Source: Chloroflexota bacterium
Lineage (GTDB): Bacteria > Chloroflexota > Limnocylindria > Limnocylindrales > CSP1-4
Assembly: GCA_021812735.1 (NCBI GenBank)
Contig: JAKAMV010000142.1
Location: 1-14,894, forward strand
DNA length: 14,894 nucleotides
Direction: 5' to 3'
A model generated the notes under the pieces. It worked only from the letters and a program-made list of their open reading frames with translations. It had not been told where the DNA came from and did no database searches. The position numbers and the translations under genes were made by a program. This document shows positions 14,825 to 14,894 of this stretch, one piece after another (position 1 is the stretch's first letter; each line of letters opens with the position of its first letter).

Positions 14825-14844
14825 GCTGCCGCGGCCGCGGCAGC
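14825..14844. repeat. Perfect 20-bp palindrome
   Basis: The half-site GCTGCCGCGG (14825-14834) is followed directly by its exact reverse complement (14835-14844). As RNA it could fold with an 8-bp all but loopless stem. There is no T-run on either side, so a terminator is unlikely; a symmetrical protein-binding site is the main alternative. Confidence 0.7.
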
Positions 14845-14894
14845 GCCGGAGACGGGGACGCCCGGGACGCGGCGGCGCCGGGAAGCTGAACGTG

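Larger units (their letters stand above)
14624..14894. other. Non-coding tail with small inverted repeats; no supported gene
   Basis: No frame on either strand gives a believable protein here. The stretch is markedly richer in A and T around 14705-14765 than the rest of the window. It holds two short inverted repeats there and a 20-bp palindrome nearer the edge. GGAGGA at 14790-14795 sits 4 nt before a GTG at 14800, but that frame stops after 29 glycine-rich codons. It may be the upstream control region of a gene beyond the right edge. Confidence 0.5.

Noticed and set aside
14800..14889. A 29-codon frame after a good Shine-Dalgarno sequence (GGAGGA)
   Set aside because: The product is Gly/Arg/Ala/Asp-rich low complexity, and the frame crosses the 20-bp palindrome. 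There is no independent evidence for a small protein.
1..14894. CRISPR array, insertion sequence, tRNA or rRNA genes
   Set aside because: No spaced repeat array, transposase motif, terminal inverted repeat or tRNA-like cloverleaf was seen. The only repeats are short and local.

Overview
The window looks like a chromosomal stretch from a GC-rich bacterium with very tight gene packing, frequent GTG starts and repeated 4-nt start/stop overlaps. No marker gene fixes the taxon. The composition, the abundance of polytopic GT-C glycosyltransferases and the likely leaderless starts would fit Chloroflexota (Limnocylindria-like) or Actinobacteriota, but that is inference. The theme is cell-surface polysaccharide or glycolipid synthesis.

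Layout. Two transcription units diverge from about 11185-11275. The leftward (minus) unit runs through four integral-membrane glycosyltransferases (11184->6542) and then, after an 88-nt gap with its own ribosome-binding site and possible promoter, through a sugar-nucleotide cassette (6452->1). In order of transcription the cassette is rfbF (glucose-1-phosphate cytidylyltransferase), a zinc-finger class I methyltransferase, rfbG (CDP-glucose 4,6-dehydratase), rfbH (PMP/[2Fe-2S] C-3 dehydrase), a flavin reductase and a second zinc-finger methyltransferase that runs off the left edge. The rightward unit has two paralogous GT-39-like membrane glycosyltransferases (11276-14623), followed by 271 nt with no convincing gene.

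How the genes work together. RfbF, RfbG, RfbH and the reductase make up the route glucose-1-P -> CDP-glucose -> CDP-4-keto-6-deoxyglucose -> CDP-4-keto-3,6-dideoxyglucose. RfbH shows the diagnostic His-for-Lys replacement and an exact C-X57-C-X1-C-X7-C cluster. No 4-ketoreductase or epimerase is visible. Instead there are two methyltransferases of the architecture used for sugar C-methylation, so a methylated 3,6-dideoxysugar is a reasonable hypothesis. The six membrane glycosyltransferases probably use polyprenyl-phosphate sugars to build or decorate an envelope glycan; their direct link to the CDP-sugar is inferred from position only.

Most notable oddity. The leftmost ORF, open across 1-1321, is a methyltransferase whose last ~30 residues are replaced, in frame, by a segment that reads as the C-terminal part of a YvcK/CofD-like gluconeogenesis factor (about 2-280). 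Codon use changes at the join. This is either an assembly chimera, a recombination scar or a real fusion. Other points: the flavin reductase lacks the ferredoxin domain usual for this pathway, a matched 11-nt promoter-like motif sits at both divergent starts, and a perfect 20-bp palindrome lies in the right-hand non-coding tail.
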